33,182 bases of DNA from Acidobacterium sp. (lineage in GTDB: Bacteria > Acidobacteriota > Terriglobia > Terriglobales > Acidobacteriaceae): NCBI GenBank assembly GCA_003131625.1, contig PKVY01000063.1:1-33182 (forward strand), in the 5' to 3' direction. The translations under genes and the position numbers were made by a program. The notes beneath the pieces are model-generated. The model was not told where the DNA came from, did not search any database, and saw nothing but the letters and a program-made list of their open reading frames with translations. Shown piece by piece: positions 15,201-21,880 of this stretch. Numbering within the stretch: position 1 is the stretch's first letter; every line of letters starts with the position of its first letter.

Positions 15201-17300
15201 GGGAGGCGTGGCTCCGGAGTTCACGGTCGGGACGAGCTGGGGAATCCCGCCGCCATAGCCGCCAGTTCCTGAGCTATATCCGCTGCCGCCACTCACCGCA
15301 CAGGAGGTCACGACTCCGCCGCTCACCGTGGCGCTGGCTGTTCCTCCACTGCCCATGGTGGTATAGGCGCGAGTGGCACTCGCGCTGTACCCGCCCCGCG
15401 TTCCTGAAAAAAGCGTTGCGGTAGCGCCCGCGACGTTGTACTCAATCGGCCAGGTGGGGCGAATCGTATTCATCAGGCCCGCATCACTGATAGCTATTCC
15501 CTTAGTGTTGCCGGGAATAACCCAGTCTGCCTGCAGGGTGAAGCCCATCCCGGTCATCCCGCCCTGGGCAACAACAGAACCATTGCTGAACGGAGCGTGA
15601 ACCTCACCGAGGATCAGGGTGTTGGTGCCTACAACGGTGACGTTGCTACAGTCCCAGTTCAGGCCGTCAGCATCGAAGATACAGGCGGGCGTCCCGGTGA
15701 CGAAGCCCGTGGAGCTTGCCACTGCAATCGTAATGTTTGTTTCCGGGAAAAGGTTCGTGGAACCCTGCGCGATCGCCGCCGTGAGCGTCGTGTACGCGTT
15801 CGAGACGCCGTACGTTGCGTCCCAGTCCGCGCCCGTCGCCACGATCGGATTCCAGGCAGAAGATATGTAGCCGGTGCTGTCGCCATGAGTGATGTCGATC
15901 AGCGCCAGGCCATCTCCGAGAGCATTGCCATAGATGCCCTGGGTCCTGGTGGTGTTGAAGACCGTGCAGGGGGAAGTGCAGACTGAGCTGGAGGCGGGGG
16001 TAGTGCTGATGCTGTTAATGGTGCCTTCAAAGACATCGGGGCCTTCAGTGATAACATCCTTGTTTTCATTGCCCTCATTGTCTCCCGCCGAGATACCTCC
16101 GTAAGACTGAATCCAGTTGAGGATGCCGATGTGATCCCCGTTGCCCAGCGCGTAGAGATTCATGTTCAGATCGTTCATCGAGCCGGAAGCGTAGTTGGCT
16201 GAGTTCAGAATCTCGCCGATAATGGCGCTTTGATCGAGGCTGAAGTTAAAAGGGCCGTAGAAAGCATTCGTCCCCACGGAAAGTCCCGGAGCGGGATGAT
16301 TGGAGTTTCCCGTCAGCGGCCAGGTAATGTCCGTCGTAAAAGACGGCCCAAGCGAGTGTCGATTGTCATTCCACTCCCAGGCAGTGCTGGGTGCCGGAAT
16401 GCAGGAAACCTGCGGACCTCCGGTGCGGTAGTCAGTGAAGCATGTACCTTTCGGCGTAGCAGCAGAAGTGAACGTCGAAGCCGGCGCCTCGGTCAGAGCA
16501 TAGGTTTCCGGCGCGATAATCTGACAGGCATAGGGAAGCGAAGCACACTGGGCCAGCGTCATCGCAATCCCGTTGTTACTTCCCGAGCTGGATTGCCACT
16601 GGTCCGCGTAGAGGTGTCCCTCCAACTGCTTCGCATAGAGGTTGGGAGCCGTCAGCGGACCTGTCAGCGTGCCTCCACTGAGCGGAAGCTGGGCCGCTGC
16701 CAGTTGATCGGCGTAGTGTTTGGTCGCTGCCTGGTTCTGTGCGGCCGGATCCGCATTCAGTGTCAGAGGGCCGCTCATAGCTCCCCCGGCCAGGGGTAGC
16801 CACGATCCGCTCAGCGACGCGAGGGCGCTCTGCACATAAGCCTGCGAGACTCCCTGCACTGCTGCTACCGTCGAGGGTTCCAGCTGCGCCCGCACCGCCG
16901 CAATGGTCGCGGTCGCCGTGGCCGGAACCACCCAGTATTCCTGGTTCACCGTCCCGTCGTTTAAATGATAGACAGCCGTGTAGTAACTGCCGGCCGGCAA
17001 CGCGCTGGCATTGGGCGTCAGGTTCAGGCTGACGAAACCATCAGCACCGATGGGTGCGCTCAGATTGCCCGCGGCCACCGCCTGGTTCTGCGGGGTGGTA
17101 AACGCGGACCAGTTCAGCAGCAGCGTTCCGCTGGCCGGCTTTCCGTCGGCGCGATAGACCGTGCCCTGAACCGTCGTCGTATTCATTTGCGCGGCTACAC
17201 GCGGCGGAAGCAGGGCCACCGCGATTGCCATGAGTCCGAGCGCTGCTCGCCACACCGGCGCGCAAGCGCGCATCCGCTCTTTGCAGTTTCTGTTGCGCAT
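12237..17300 (-). CDS. Very large fibre/beta-helix protein with signal peptide (1687 aa)
   Basis: 1687 residues from ATG 17300, which has GAGGA just upstream; an in-frame TTG at 17324 is possible. The N-terminus is a Sec signal: basic n-region, hydrophobic 'LGLMAIAVALL', cleavage likely after VAA37. A small beta domain follows, then two tail-fibre repeats ('LPLAGGAMSGPLTL' 168-181, 'LPLSGGTLTGPLT' 205-217). The middle is Gly/Ser/Thr-rich. Residues ~990-1330 look like a right-handed beta helix ('INAAWNAAVSLANTSGQN', 'FTLRNVTVSYSS'), as in pectate-lyase-like tailspikes. The C-terminus (~1430 on) has 'FTIVKSDTSANTVTL' and the 'ATPSQCPAGSYATGI' motif I associate with acidobacterial surface proteins. 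Being exported contrasts with cytoplasmic virion assembly. It could be a host surface adhesin captured by the operon. Confidence 0.7.
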   Translation of the reverse strand: MRNRNCKERMRACAPVWRAALGLMAIAVALLPPRVAAQMNTTTVQGTVYRADGKPASGTLLLNWSAFTTPQNQAVAAGNLSAPIGADGFVSLNLTPNASALPAGSYYTAVYHLNDGTVNQEYWVVPATATATIAAVRAQLEPSTVAAVQGVSQAYVQSALASLSGSWLPLAGGAMSGPLTLNADPAAQNQAATKHYADQLAAAQLPLSGGTLTGPLTAPNLYAKQLEGHLYADQWQSSSGSNNGIAMTLAQCASLPYACQIIAPETYALTEAPASTFTSAATPKGTCFTDYRTGGPQVSCIPAPSTAWEWNDNRHSLGPSFTTDITWPLTGNSNHPAPGLSVGTNAFYGPFNFSLDQSAIIGEILNSANYASGSMNDLNMNLYALGNGDHIGILNWIQSYGGISAGDNEGNENKDVITEGPDVFEGTINSISTTPASSSVCTSPCTVFNTTRTQGIYGNALGDGLALIDITHGDSTGYISSAWNPIVATGADWDATYGVSNAYTTLTAAIAQGSTNLFPETNITIAVASSTGFVTGTPACIFDADGLNWDCSNVTVVGTNTLILGEVHAPFSNGSVVAQGGMTGMGFTLQADWVIPGNTKGIAISDAGLMNTIRPTWPIEYNVAGATATLFSGTRGGYSASATRAYTTMGSGGTASATVSGGVVTSCAVSGGSGYSSGTGGYGGGIPQLVPTVNSGATPPVLAVNWIGNTSLSSCAVISGGSGITSISVAVSPQNPYAVYPMAHLLNVWNPATGQVDGSSLAVDSPMGTFSVGDTVEAPHYYATAVTGANQHYFDYQPGAGAFDGRTVLFGGTIGGNHYADWITNANSMLLYQGLPSLYDPNPYAPGLGRWSTPYGYTLQGAFRDGLFMKNPPFGGNGGSLMGAVVVACGGACSNWNQTYSMLTAQNANNSGNAEDTLGYNPTNFTWQQTAGATGAAGTNPYCTETLAGASNGGFSVTCNGHTSRLDPAGDLSLPGFLHAQGAITGATINGEFTVDGMNYTTINAAWNAAVSLANTSGQNQTVRLGPGTFPVTATLTEPSNSACVSVLGSGGTTVNADSTQIATTLTVPGTLSGDVFSLGNTAQAQGCTFKDLSVLAGGNATHGFELQWFRGVLIDNVTVNDTTAEGILLGEENTAAGHQANFTLRNVTVSYSSAAFTPANRPAYGIHLQKTAIDSHLDNVIVRNALTAAVYNEGTGNTGYLIHGFGYPYTCSTAPCANNASSSSTSNASYATSYVIYDTGGSGSVWTDTYADSPAIAGFYVGANGVEIHGGHIQWPDLTSFPAANLATVASSVSNNLLIADVDCLEMASGVNWITYAGSSGNPPTYASVHHLTGCGNYYQALEDAEVTGFSSGGANINDPSSATPRVWSTPIAAGSNYPAYAAQMYTGDQGDAFQAHFSGVNPFFNVTYQGTIRSNGGIALSTVINTASTLTLTAANKNVIANAASGAQTITLPSCYTPLLDRALPTGLEFTIVKSDTSANTVTLQTTNAQLIDNQGTSATTLVLSSPSTQTLVCGPDYNWYVAGSANATVSGNAATATALAATPSQCPAGSYATGITANGTANCSQSWHFTWFGYFGGTFGTSTNTSLGAIWSPTAAVNMTRLDIAVGTPPSGCTTWPVIGVYDSTASTWLKTVTLASGTYSYRNAASASVAAGHNLSMGVQTAGAGCGTNPQNAQLTMEYTMNQ

Positions 17301-17352
17301 ATTCCTCGTTTCTGAAACCGGCAAGATGCCTTCTCAACCCGTCCAGGCCTCA

Positions 17353-17380
17353 ACCATAGATGTTGACCCACGGGGACCAA
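17353..17380 (-). promoter_or_regulatory. Possible promoter/operator upstream of the fibre gene
   Basis: On the minus strand, TTGGTC (17380-17375), a 16-bp spacer and TATGGT (17358-17353) lie downstream of the 17.4-kb hairpin and about 50 bp before the ATG. An imperfect 18-bp palindrome (17363-17380, TTG..CC/GG..CAA) covers the -35. This is a motif match only. Confidence 0.3.
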
Positions 17381-17386
17381 ATGGAA

Positions 17387-17424
17387 AAGGGACACCGTGA
17401 GGTGTCCCTTCTTTTTCTTTTTTT
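17387..17424. terminator. Bidirectional intrinsic terminator between regulator and fibre gene
   Basis: AAGGGACACC-GTGA-GGTGTCCCTT (17387-17410) is followed on the plus strand by a run of T interrupted only by C to 17424; on the minus strand it is followed by TTTTCC. It can stop the regulator transcript before it enters the fibre-terminase operon, or be the target of antitermination. The neighbouring 17.40-17.48 kb is notably AT-rich for this window. Confidence 0.75.
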
Positions 17425-17503
17425 ACTCTATAAGTTCAGAATATCAGATTGAGAGAATAAACCGGCCAAAATTCTTTGAGGGTATTGTGGTGGAAGCCCT
17501 TTG

Positions 17504-18007
17504 TTATGTTGCCTCATTACTTTCGATTTTCGCCTCCCCTCTTGACAATTTTTCCACATTTGGCTCCAGCAGCCCAAATTGCAAAAAACAAGCCGTCAGA
17601 CGGTCCATCGCCTCTCCATAAATACGGCCGACGGATCGCTCGCTTTCACCCATCAAAGCAGCCGTCTCCGGAATTGTGTAGTCCTCCAGGGCGACGTGGT
17701 TAACGAGGGTCCGGGAGAAACGATCGAGCTGCTTCAGGGCCTTCTGCACATCGAGGACAAAGATCATGCCGTCCTCGAAGGTCCGGAGACGATAGCTGGA
17801 AACCCGCCCGCGCAGGACGATTCTTCCCAATGCGGAGGGCGCCCGGCCAATCTCCATGGAGATGCGCAGATACCGGTGCAGCAGCCCCAGCGTGTGTTTG
17901 CGGTAAAACGCGTAGCCCGCAATGGGTTTGGGCCGCGCCAGCGGCATCGGTTCGGCCACCGCCGTCGTGGTGGCCACGATGCAGGGCATCGCGAGCGCAG
18001 CGCTCAT
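17504..18007 (-). CDS. Sigma-region-4-like HTH regulator (167 aa)
   Basis: 167 residues. After a variable N-terminus comes a helical core, 'YAFYRKHTLGLLHRYLRISM' (32-51), then 'FEDGMIFVLDVQKALKQLD' (77-95). A C-terminal helix-turn-helix follows (about 108-140, 'DYTIPETAALMGESERSVGRI') that resembles sigma-70 region 4 or phage late regulators of the ArpU type. No region 2 is present, so it is not a complete sigma factor. The start is ATG 18007, overlapping the zinc-ribbon stop by 4 bp; a longer upstream frame is rejected. It reads towards the fibre-terminase operon and stops about 80 bp before the terminator at 17.4 kb, the classical position of a late-gene activator or antiterminator. That role is inferred. 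I recall similar proteins as common in acidobacteria. Confidence 0.6.
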   Translation of the reverse strand: MSAALAMPCIVATTTAVAEPMPLARPKPIAGYAFYRKHTLGLLHRYLRISMEIGRAPSALGRIVLRGRVSSYRLRTFEDGMIFVLDVQKALKQLDRFSRTLVNHVALEDYTIPETAALMGESERSVGRIYGEAMDRLTACFLQFGLLEPNVEKLSRGEAKIESNEAT

Positions 18008-18198
18008 ACGGCGCCCCCCGTTACTAACAGAGGATTTCTGTGGCGTCCCCGGCGTCCCGGCCGGCGCGTTCGTCTCACCGGCGGCAGGCTTCGCATCCTG
18101 CGAGCGCAGCCCGGGCAATAAACCTCGGCACAGCCATTGGCGCGGAACCAGAGCACACCGCACCCCTCACACACTTTCAGGAAGATTCGCAGGTACAT
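18004..18198 (-). CDS. Small Cys4 zinc-ribbon protein (64 aa)
   Basis: 64 residues with Cys10-x2-Cys13 ('VCEGCG') and Cys28-x2-Cys31 ('YCPGCA') spaced 14 residues apart, a zinc-ribbon arrangement, followed by a very basic Arg/Pro tail that could contact nucleic acid. ATG 18198 has GGAG 9 nt upstream. Its stop overlaps the start of the sigma-like regulator by 4 bp, so the pair is almost certainly one operon. The two may work together as a transcription module, in the way small zinc-ribbon proteins bind RNA polymerase, but no function is established. Confidence 0.55.
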   Translation of the reverse strand: MYLRIFLKVCEGCGVLWFRANGCAEVYCPGCARRMRSLPPVRRTRRPGRRGRHRNPLLVTGGAV

Positions 18199-18569
18199 CA
18201 GTCATTTCTCCAGAGTTCAGCCGTCCGCGGGACCTCGATCTGCTTTCGGTCTCGCGGAGTTGGGGGAGGAAGAGGGCCTGGACGCCACGTGGGCGATATG
18301 GGCCTTCCGTTTCATTGTTACGACAGGTAATCAGGCAGTGGATCGAACGTCATCCTCCGTTATTTGGAAGCCTCGCCGGGGGGCATGATACTTCCGCGTG
18401 TTACTGACTGCAGCGAGCGAAAGTACTATGTCTGACCGGCGCAAGTAGTCCGACACTAATCACATGAAGCAATGCGTTCAATCACTGGGCAGAGTCAAAC
18501 ACATAGTCCGGCGATAGCTGGGTACTGAAGTCTTTCTCCGCTTGGGGCGGGCTTCGCGAAACAGCGATT
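18199..18569. other. Divergent intergenic region, no convincing gene
   Basis: This gap separates the minus-strand zinc-ribbon/regulator operon from the plus-strand HTH gene. Open frames exist on both strands but lack ribosome-binding sites and coding-like composition. It must hold the promoter of the minus-strand operon, which I could not identify with confidence. No tRNA or att-like duplication was seen. Confidence 0.5.
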
Positions 18570-18614
18570 CTTTCTGCAAACCCTGAGGTAATGGCTGTAT
18601 AGCTTTCTGCAAAC
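18570..18614 (+). promoter_or_regulatory. Paired 12-bp direct repeats at the HTH gene promoter
   Basis: CTTTCTGCAAAC occurs exactly at 18570-18581 and 18603-18614, 33 bp apart (about three helical turns). Between them is a -10-like TGTATA (18596-18601), and the ATG is at 18624. The layout suits binding of a repressor, perhaps the gene's own product, at two sites on one face of the helix. Confidence 0.5.
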
Positions 18615-18623
18615 TTCCGAGAG

Positions 18624-19325
18624 ATGAAATTCCTCGAGTTACACGAGCGCCTGCGGCTCGAGACGTGGCGCCGCATCGACCAGGGAATCCTCAGCAGTTC
18701 GCTGCTGGCCCGCCAGACCGGGCTGGCGCAGGCGCACATTTCCAATTTCCTTCACCGGCGCAGGCGCCTCAGCCTTCCGGCTCTGGACCGCCTCCTCCGC
18801 GCCCAGGCCATCGGCGTGGAGGACCTGTCTCCCACCGGCGTCTCGTCTCTGGAAGCGGTCGAGGGGTCCATGGACATTGTGCCCATCGTTTCGCAGATCG
18901 TCGCGATGTCTTCGCCCATCATCGCTCCCCGCGCGGTTCTCGGCAGCGTGCAAGTCCCGTCCGGGTGGCTGGTCAGTTTTCCTGCCCGTCGCGCGGTCAG
19001 CCGCCGCAGCTGGGAGCGATTCGTCGCGGTTCGCGTCTCCGCCGCGCAGGCCCTGCCCATGGACCCGGTCCTCCGCATCGGCTCCATCGTCGTGCTCGAC
19101 CGCCACTACAACTCGCTGGCCGCCTGGAGGCCGCCCAATCCGAATCTCTATGGAGTGCGCGCAGGAACGCAGATCCTCTTCCGCCACGTCGTCTTCGAGT
19201 CCAACCGCCTGGTGCTGCGCCCCCGCGCACTCGAATATCCCATCGAAGTCATCGAGATGGCCCCCGAGGATTCTCCCGCCGATCTGCTGGTGGGTCGCGT
19301 CTGCCTCTGTATTTCCGAGGTCTAG
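18624..19325 (+). CDS. HTH regulator with catalytically dead S24/LexA-like domain (233 aa)
   Basis: 233 residues. Residues ~20-60 ('SSSLLARQTGLAQAHISNFL' then HRRRRLSLPALDRLL) are an XRE-type helix-turn-helix. The C-terminal ~110 residues follow the S24/LexA repressor fold: 'ALPMDPVLRIGSIVVLDR' sits where active members have G-[DN]-S-M-x-P, and 'GTQILFRHVVFESNRLVLRP' sits where the catalytic Lys is expected. Both Ser and Lys seem replaced (by Pro and Arg), so self-cleavage on DNA damage is unlikely. It may sense a ligand or only dimerise. It is divergent from the phage-block regulator operon, as a cI-like repressor would be. The ATG at 18624 has a weak GAGAG site. Confidence 0.65.
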   Translation: MKFLELHERLRLETWRRIDQGILSSSLLARQTGLAQAHISNFLHRRRRLSLPALDRLLRAQAIGVEDLSPTGVSSLEAVEGSMDIVPIVSQIVAMSSPIIAPRAVLGSVQVPSGWLVSFPARRAVSRRSWERFVAVRVSAAQALPMDPVLRIGSIVVLDRHYNSLAAWRPPNPNLYGVRAGTQILFRHVVFESNRLVLRPRALEYPIEVIEMAPEDSPADLLVGRVCLCISEV

Positions 19326-19380
19326 GCGGACGTGTCAGAGCATCGCGGCGCTCTGATAGCATCGGCCTCAGAGGTGTTCC

Positions 19381-19599
19381 ATGGATCCAGTTCCAGCCCC
19401 AGGCAATGGCGCTCGTCGCAACGAGGACATCGCGCTTGACCTGCTGAAGTTTGTGGCTGCCACCGCCGGCGTAGGCCGCGCCAGCGCTCCCTCCACTGGC
19501 TTTGTCGCGGGCGGCGCTCCCAAACCCGAGGAGCAGGTGACCCAGTTGCTGGAGTTGTACGCCCGCTGCCTGCGCGTCGTGGAAGGAAAGCCGGCCTAA
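19381..19599 (+). CDS. Small hypothetical protein (72 aa)
   Basis: 72 residues, helical, with no membrane segment: 'NEDIALDLLKFVAATAGVGR', a Gly/Ala/Ser-rich linker, then 'EEQVTQLLELYARCLRVVEG'. The ATG is preceded by GAGGTG 4 nt upstream, and the gene lies 55 bp after the HTH gene on the same strand. I recall similar small proteins following such HTH genes in acidobacteria, which suggests a functional pair, but the family has no known role. Confidence 0.55.
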   Translation: MDPVPAPGNGARRNEDIALDLLKFVAATAGVGRASAPSTGFVAGGAPKPEEQVTQLLELYARCLRVVEGKPA

Positions 19600-19616
19600 G
19601 GCTCCGGGTTAGCCCC

Positions 19617-20693
19617 TTGTCCCGCCCGTCTCATCTCGGGATTCTCGTCTGCGGCGCAGGCGTTTTTGGCCGCAACCATCTTCGTGTGTACCGGGCGCTG
19701 GAAGATGAAGGCGCGCCGATACGGCTCGCCGCGATTGTCGAGCCCGATCTTGTCCGTGCCGGTGCTGCCGCCAACGAGTGGGGCGCGCCCGTCTTCTCCT
19801 CGGTGGAGGAATGTCTCGCCGCGCGCTCCAGAAATGAGGTTGTTTTCGGTGCCGCCTCGATTTGCGCGCCAACCTCAGTCCATTTCCAGGTGGGCGAAGC
19901 TTTGCTGGCCGCGGGCATCGACATTCTTGTCGAGAAACCGATCGCCACCAGCGTCAGCGAAGCCAGCCGCCTCATTGCTATCGCCGCGAACCACGGTCGC
20001 ATTCTGCAGCCGGGCCATCTTGAACGCTTCAATCCCGCTGTCATCGCCACCGCGCCCATCCTGAACCATCCCATGTTCTTCGAGGCGCACCGCCTCAGCA
20101 TCTTCAGCCCGCGTTCCCTCGACGTCGACGTGGTCCTCGACCTGATGGTGCATGACCTCGACATCGTTCTGAGCTTCGTACAATCGCCGGTTCACTCGCT
20201 CCACGCCGTTGGCCTGCCGATCCTCTCCCGCAAGGTCGACATCGCGAACGTCCGCATCGAATTCGAGTCTGGCTGCGTTGCCAATTTCACCGCCAGCCGC
20301 GTCAGCACGGAGAAAGTCCGCAAGCTGCGTTTCTTCCAGCCCCACCAGTACGTTTCCATCGACTACGCCCGGCAGGATCTGCTCATCATCGACGTTTCAC
20401 GAGCCGCGCACGCCGATCCAGCCGCGATGGCTGCCGCCGCGGCTTCCGCAGGCGCCTCCGGATTCCCAGGGCTCAACATCGAAAAGCCGGAAGTCCGGCC
20501 CGGCGAACCGCTGCGTCTCGAGATCGAGTCGTTCCTCGATTGCGTGCGTACCCGCTCCACGCCCCGCGTTTCAGGCGAAGATGGGCGAGCCGCTCTGGCG
20601 CTCGCGCTCGACGTCACCGCCGCGATTGCCGAGCATGCGGAGCGCGCCGGCCTTGAGCGCTACATGCACGCACCGCAACCGCTGTCATCCTGA
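19617..20693 (+). CDS. Gfo/Idh/MocA-family NAD(P)-dependent oxidoreductase (358 aa)
   Basis: 358 residues, cytoplasmic. The N-terminal Rossmann domain has the dinucleotide loop GAGVFG (13-18), and the family motif 'VEKPIA' supplies catalytic Lys107. 'GHLERFNP' (133-140) is a motif I associate with members acting on UDP-sugars in lipid A or cell-surface sugar pathways such as UDP-GlcNAc 3-dehydrogenase. A His-containing 'DLMVHDLDIVLSF' segment fits the second catalytic region. An Ala-rich insertion follows ('AMAAAAASAGASG'). The substrate cannot be fixed from sequence alone. TTG at 19617, 17 bp after the preceding gene, is the only start that keeps the Rossmann fold complete; no good ribosome-binding site is visible. 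Confidence 0.8.
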   Translation: MSRPSHLGILVCGAGVFGRNHLRVYRALEDEGAPIRLAAIVEPDLVRAGAAANEWGAPVFSSVEECLAARSRNEVVFGAASICAPTSVHFQVGEALLAAGIDILVEKPIATSVSEASRLIAIAANHGRILQPGHLERFNPAVIATAPILNHPMFFEAHRLSIFSPRSLDVDVVLDLMVHDLDIVLSFVQSPVHSLHAVGLPILSRKVDIANVRIEFESGCVANFTASRVSTEKVRKLRFFQPHQYVSIDYARQDLLIIDVSRAAHADPAAMAAAAASAGASGFPGLNIEKPEVRPGEPLRLEIESFLDCVRTRSTPRVSGEDGRAALALALDVTAAIAEHAERAGLERYMHAPQPLSS

Positions 20694-20720
20694 GGGGTGA
20701 AGCGACGAAGGACTTTGTGT

Positions 20721-21860
20721 TTATGCCTTCGCTGCGGCGATCTCCTCCCGCACCTTGCGCATCGTCTCCAGATAGAACGCCAGATTGTGCAGCGTGTTCA
20801 GCACCGCGGCCAGCGGCTCCTGCGCCGCCATCAGGTGCCGCAGATAGGCGCGGCTGTAGCGCCGGCAAACCATGCAAGCGCAGCTGGGATCGGCAGGTCC
20901 CTGATCCTCGGCATACTGACGGTTCTTGATGTTCAGCCGGCCTTCTGAAGTAAACAGCAGCCCGTGGCGCGCCGCGCGCGTGGGAAGAACACAATCCATC
21001 ATGTCCACGCCCATGCGCGCGTATTCGGCAATCTCATCCGGATACCCGACGCCCATCACGTAGCGCGGCCTGTCCGCCGGCAACAACGGCAGCGTTGTCG
21101 CAATCATCTCCCGCGTGAGTTCGCGCGGCTCGCCCACGCTCAGCCCGCCGATGGCATAGCCGGGAAAATCCATCTCCACCAGCCGCTCCGCCGATTCCCG
21201 CCGCAGATCGGCGAACATCCCGCCCTGCACAATCCCAAACAGGCTCGGCGTCTTCTCCTCCAGACCGTCTTCCAGGAGCTGATCGCTGATCACGGTCCGC
21301 TGCTGCGCCCACGGCGCACCATGCTTGTGCGCCTCGAAATGATCCTTGCTGCGCTGCGCCCAGCGCAACGTCATATCCAGCGATGCTCTGGCCCGCGTCC
21401 GATCCGCCGGGTACTCGGTGCACTCGTCGAAGGCCATCGCGATGTCCGAACCGAGCGCGATCTGCACGTCCATCGAGTGCTCCGGCGAAAAGAAATGCGA
21501 AGAGCCGTCGATGTGCGACCGAAACGCCACGCCCTCCTCGGTCACCTTGCGCAGATCGCTCAGGCTGAAGACCTGGAACCCGCCAGAATCCGTCAGGATG
21601 TTCCGCTCCCAACTCATAAAGCGGTGCAGCCCGCCCATGCGCCGGATCGCCTCATGCCCCGGACGCAGGTACAGATGATAGGTATTGCCCAGCAGAAGCT
21701 GGACGTTCAGCTCCTCCAGCATGTGCTGTGGAATCGCCTTGACCGTCCCCTGCGTGCCCACCGGCATGAACACCGGCGTCTCGACCACTCCATGGGGCAG
21801 AGTCAGGGTCGCGCACCTCCCCAGGCGGCTGGTTTGATGGATCTGAAAGGTGAGTGACAC
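20721..21860 (-). CDS. tgt: Queuine tRNA-ribosyltransferase
   Basis: 379 residues. It exchanges guanine 34 of GUN-anticodon tRNAs for preQ1 in bacteria, a step in queuosine synthesis. All key residues are visible: Asp91 in 'TDSGGFQVFS', 'DECTEYPADRTRA' in substrate recognition, 'FGIVQGG', 'AIGGLSVGEP', the nucleophile Asp289 in 'MDCVLPTR', and the zinc site Cys327-x-Cys329-x2-Cys332 with His358. An insertion of roughly 20 residues around 178-206 is present relative to the E. coli enzyme. GTG at 21860 lies only 20 bp after the parE stop, with no promoter in between, so tgt may be read from the parDE transcript. Confidence 0.97.
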   Translation of the reverse strand: MSLTFQIHQTSRLGRCATLTLPHGVVETPVFMPVGTQGTVKAIPQHMLEELNVQLLLGNTYHLYLRPGHEAIRRMGGLHRFMSWERNILTDSGGFQVFSLSDLRKVTEEGVAFRSHIDGSSHFFSPEHSMDVQIALGSDIAMAFDECTEYPADRTRARASLDMTLRWAQRSKDHFEAHKHGAPWAQQRTVISDQLLEDGLEEKTPSLFGIVQGGMFADLRRESAERLVEMDFPGYAIGGLSVGEPRELTREMIATTLPLLPADRPRYVMGVGYPDEIAEYARMGVDMMDCVLPTRAARHGLLFTSEGRLNIKNRQYAEDQGPADPSCACMVCRRYSRAYLRHLMAAQEPLAAVLNTLHNLAFYLETMRKVREEIAAAKA

Positions 21861-21880
21861 TTGCTGATTGTAGCGACCGG

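Larger units (their letters stand above)
99..18198 (-). mobile_element. Phage-derived packaging/capsid/tail gene block (prophage, remnant or domesticated particle cluster)
   Basis: Every convincing gene from 99 to 18198 lies on the minus strand, mostly with 4-bp overlaps or short gaps. The order is regulator, fibre, terminase, portal, protease, scaffold-like, capsid, connector, tail proteins, holin-like, which is the canonical head-to-tail phage order. Terminase and portal are recognised with most confidence. I see no integrase, recombinase, replication gene, recognisable small terminase subunit or tape-measure gene, and no flanking tRNA or att duplication. A lysin could lie left of base 1. 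Boundaries are therefore approximate: the left edge is the window edge and the right edge is the last minus-strand regulatory gene. It could be a decayed prophage, a short-tailed phage with a split genome, or a gene-transfer-agent-like cluster. Confidence 0.8.

Noticed and set aside
18004-18163. N-terminal extension of the sigma-like regulator to 18163
   Set aside because: The extension lies out of frame over the zinc-ribbon gene, whose Cys4 pattern and 4-bp stop/start overlap support the shorter regulator starting at 18007.
18482-18745. Minus-strand 87-codon frame overlapping the HTH promoter region
   Set aside because: It overlaps the start of the HTH gene and its paired repeats, and has no ribosome-binding site or recognisable pattern.
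19326-21880. Possible integrase or att site at the right side of the phage block
   Set aside because: Genes here are a small hypothetical, an oxidoreductase and tgt; no recombinase motif, tRNA gene or duplicated att-like sequence could be found by eye.
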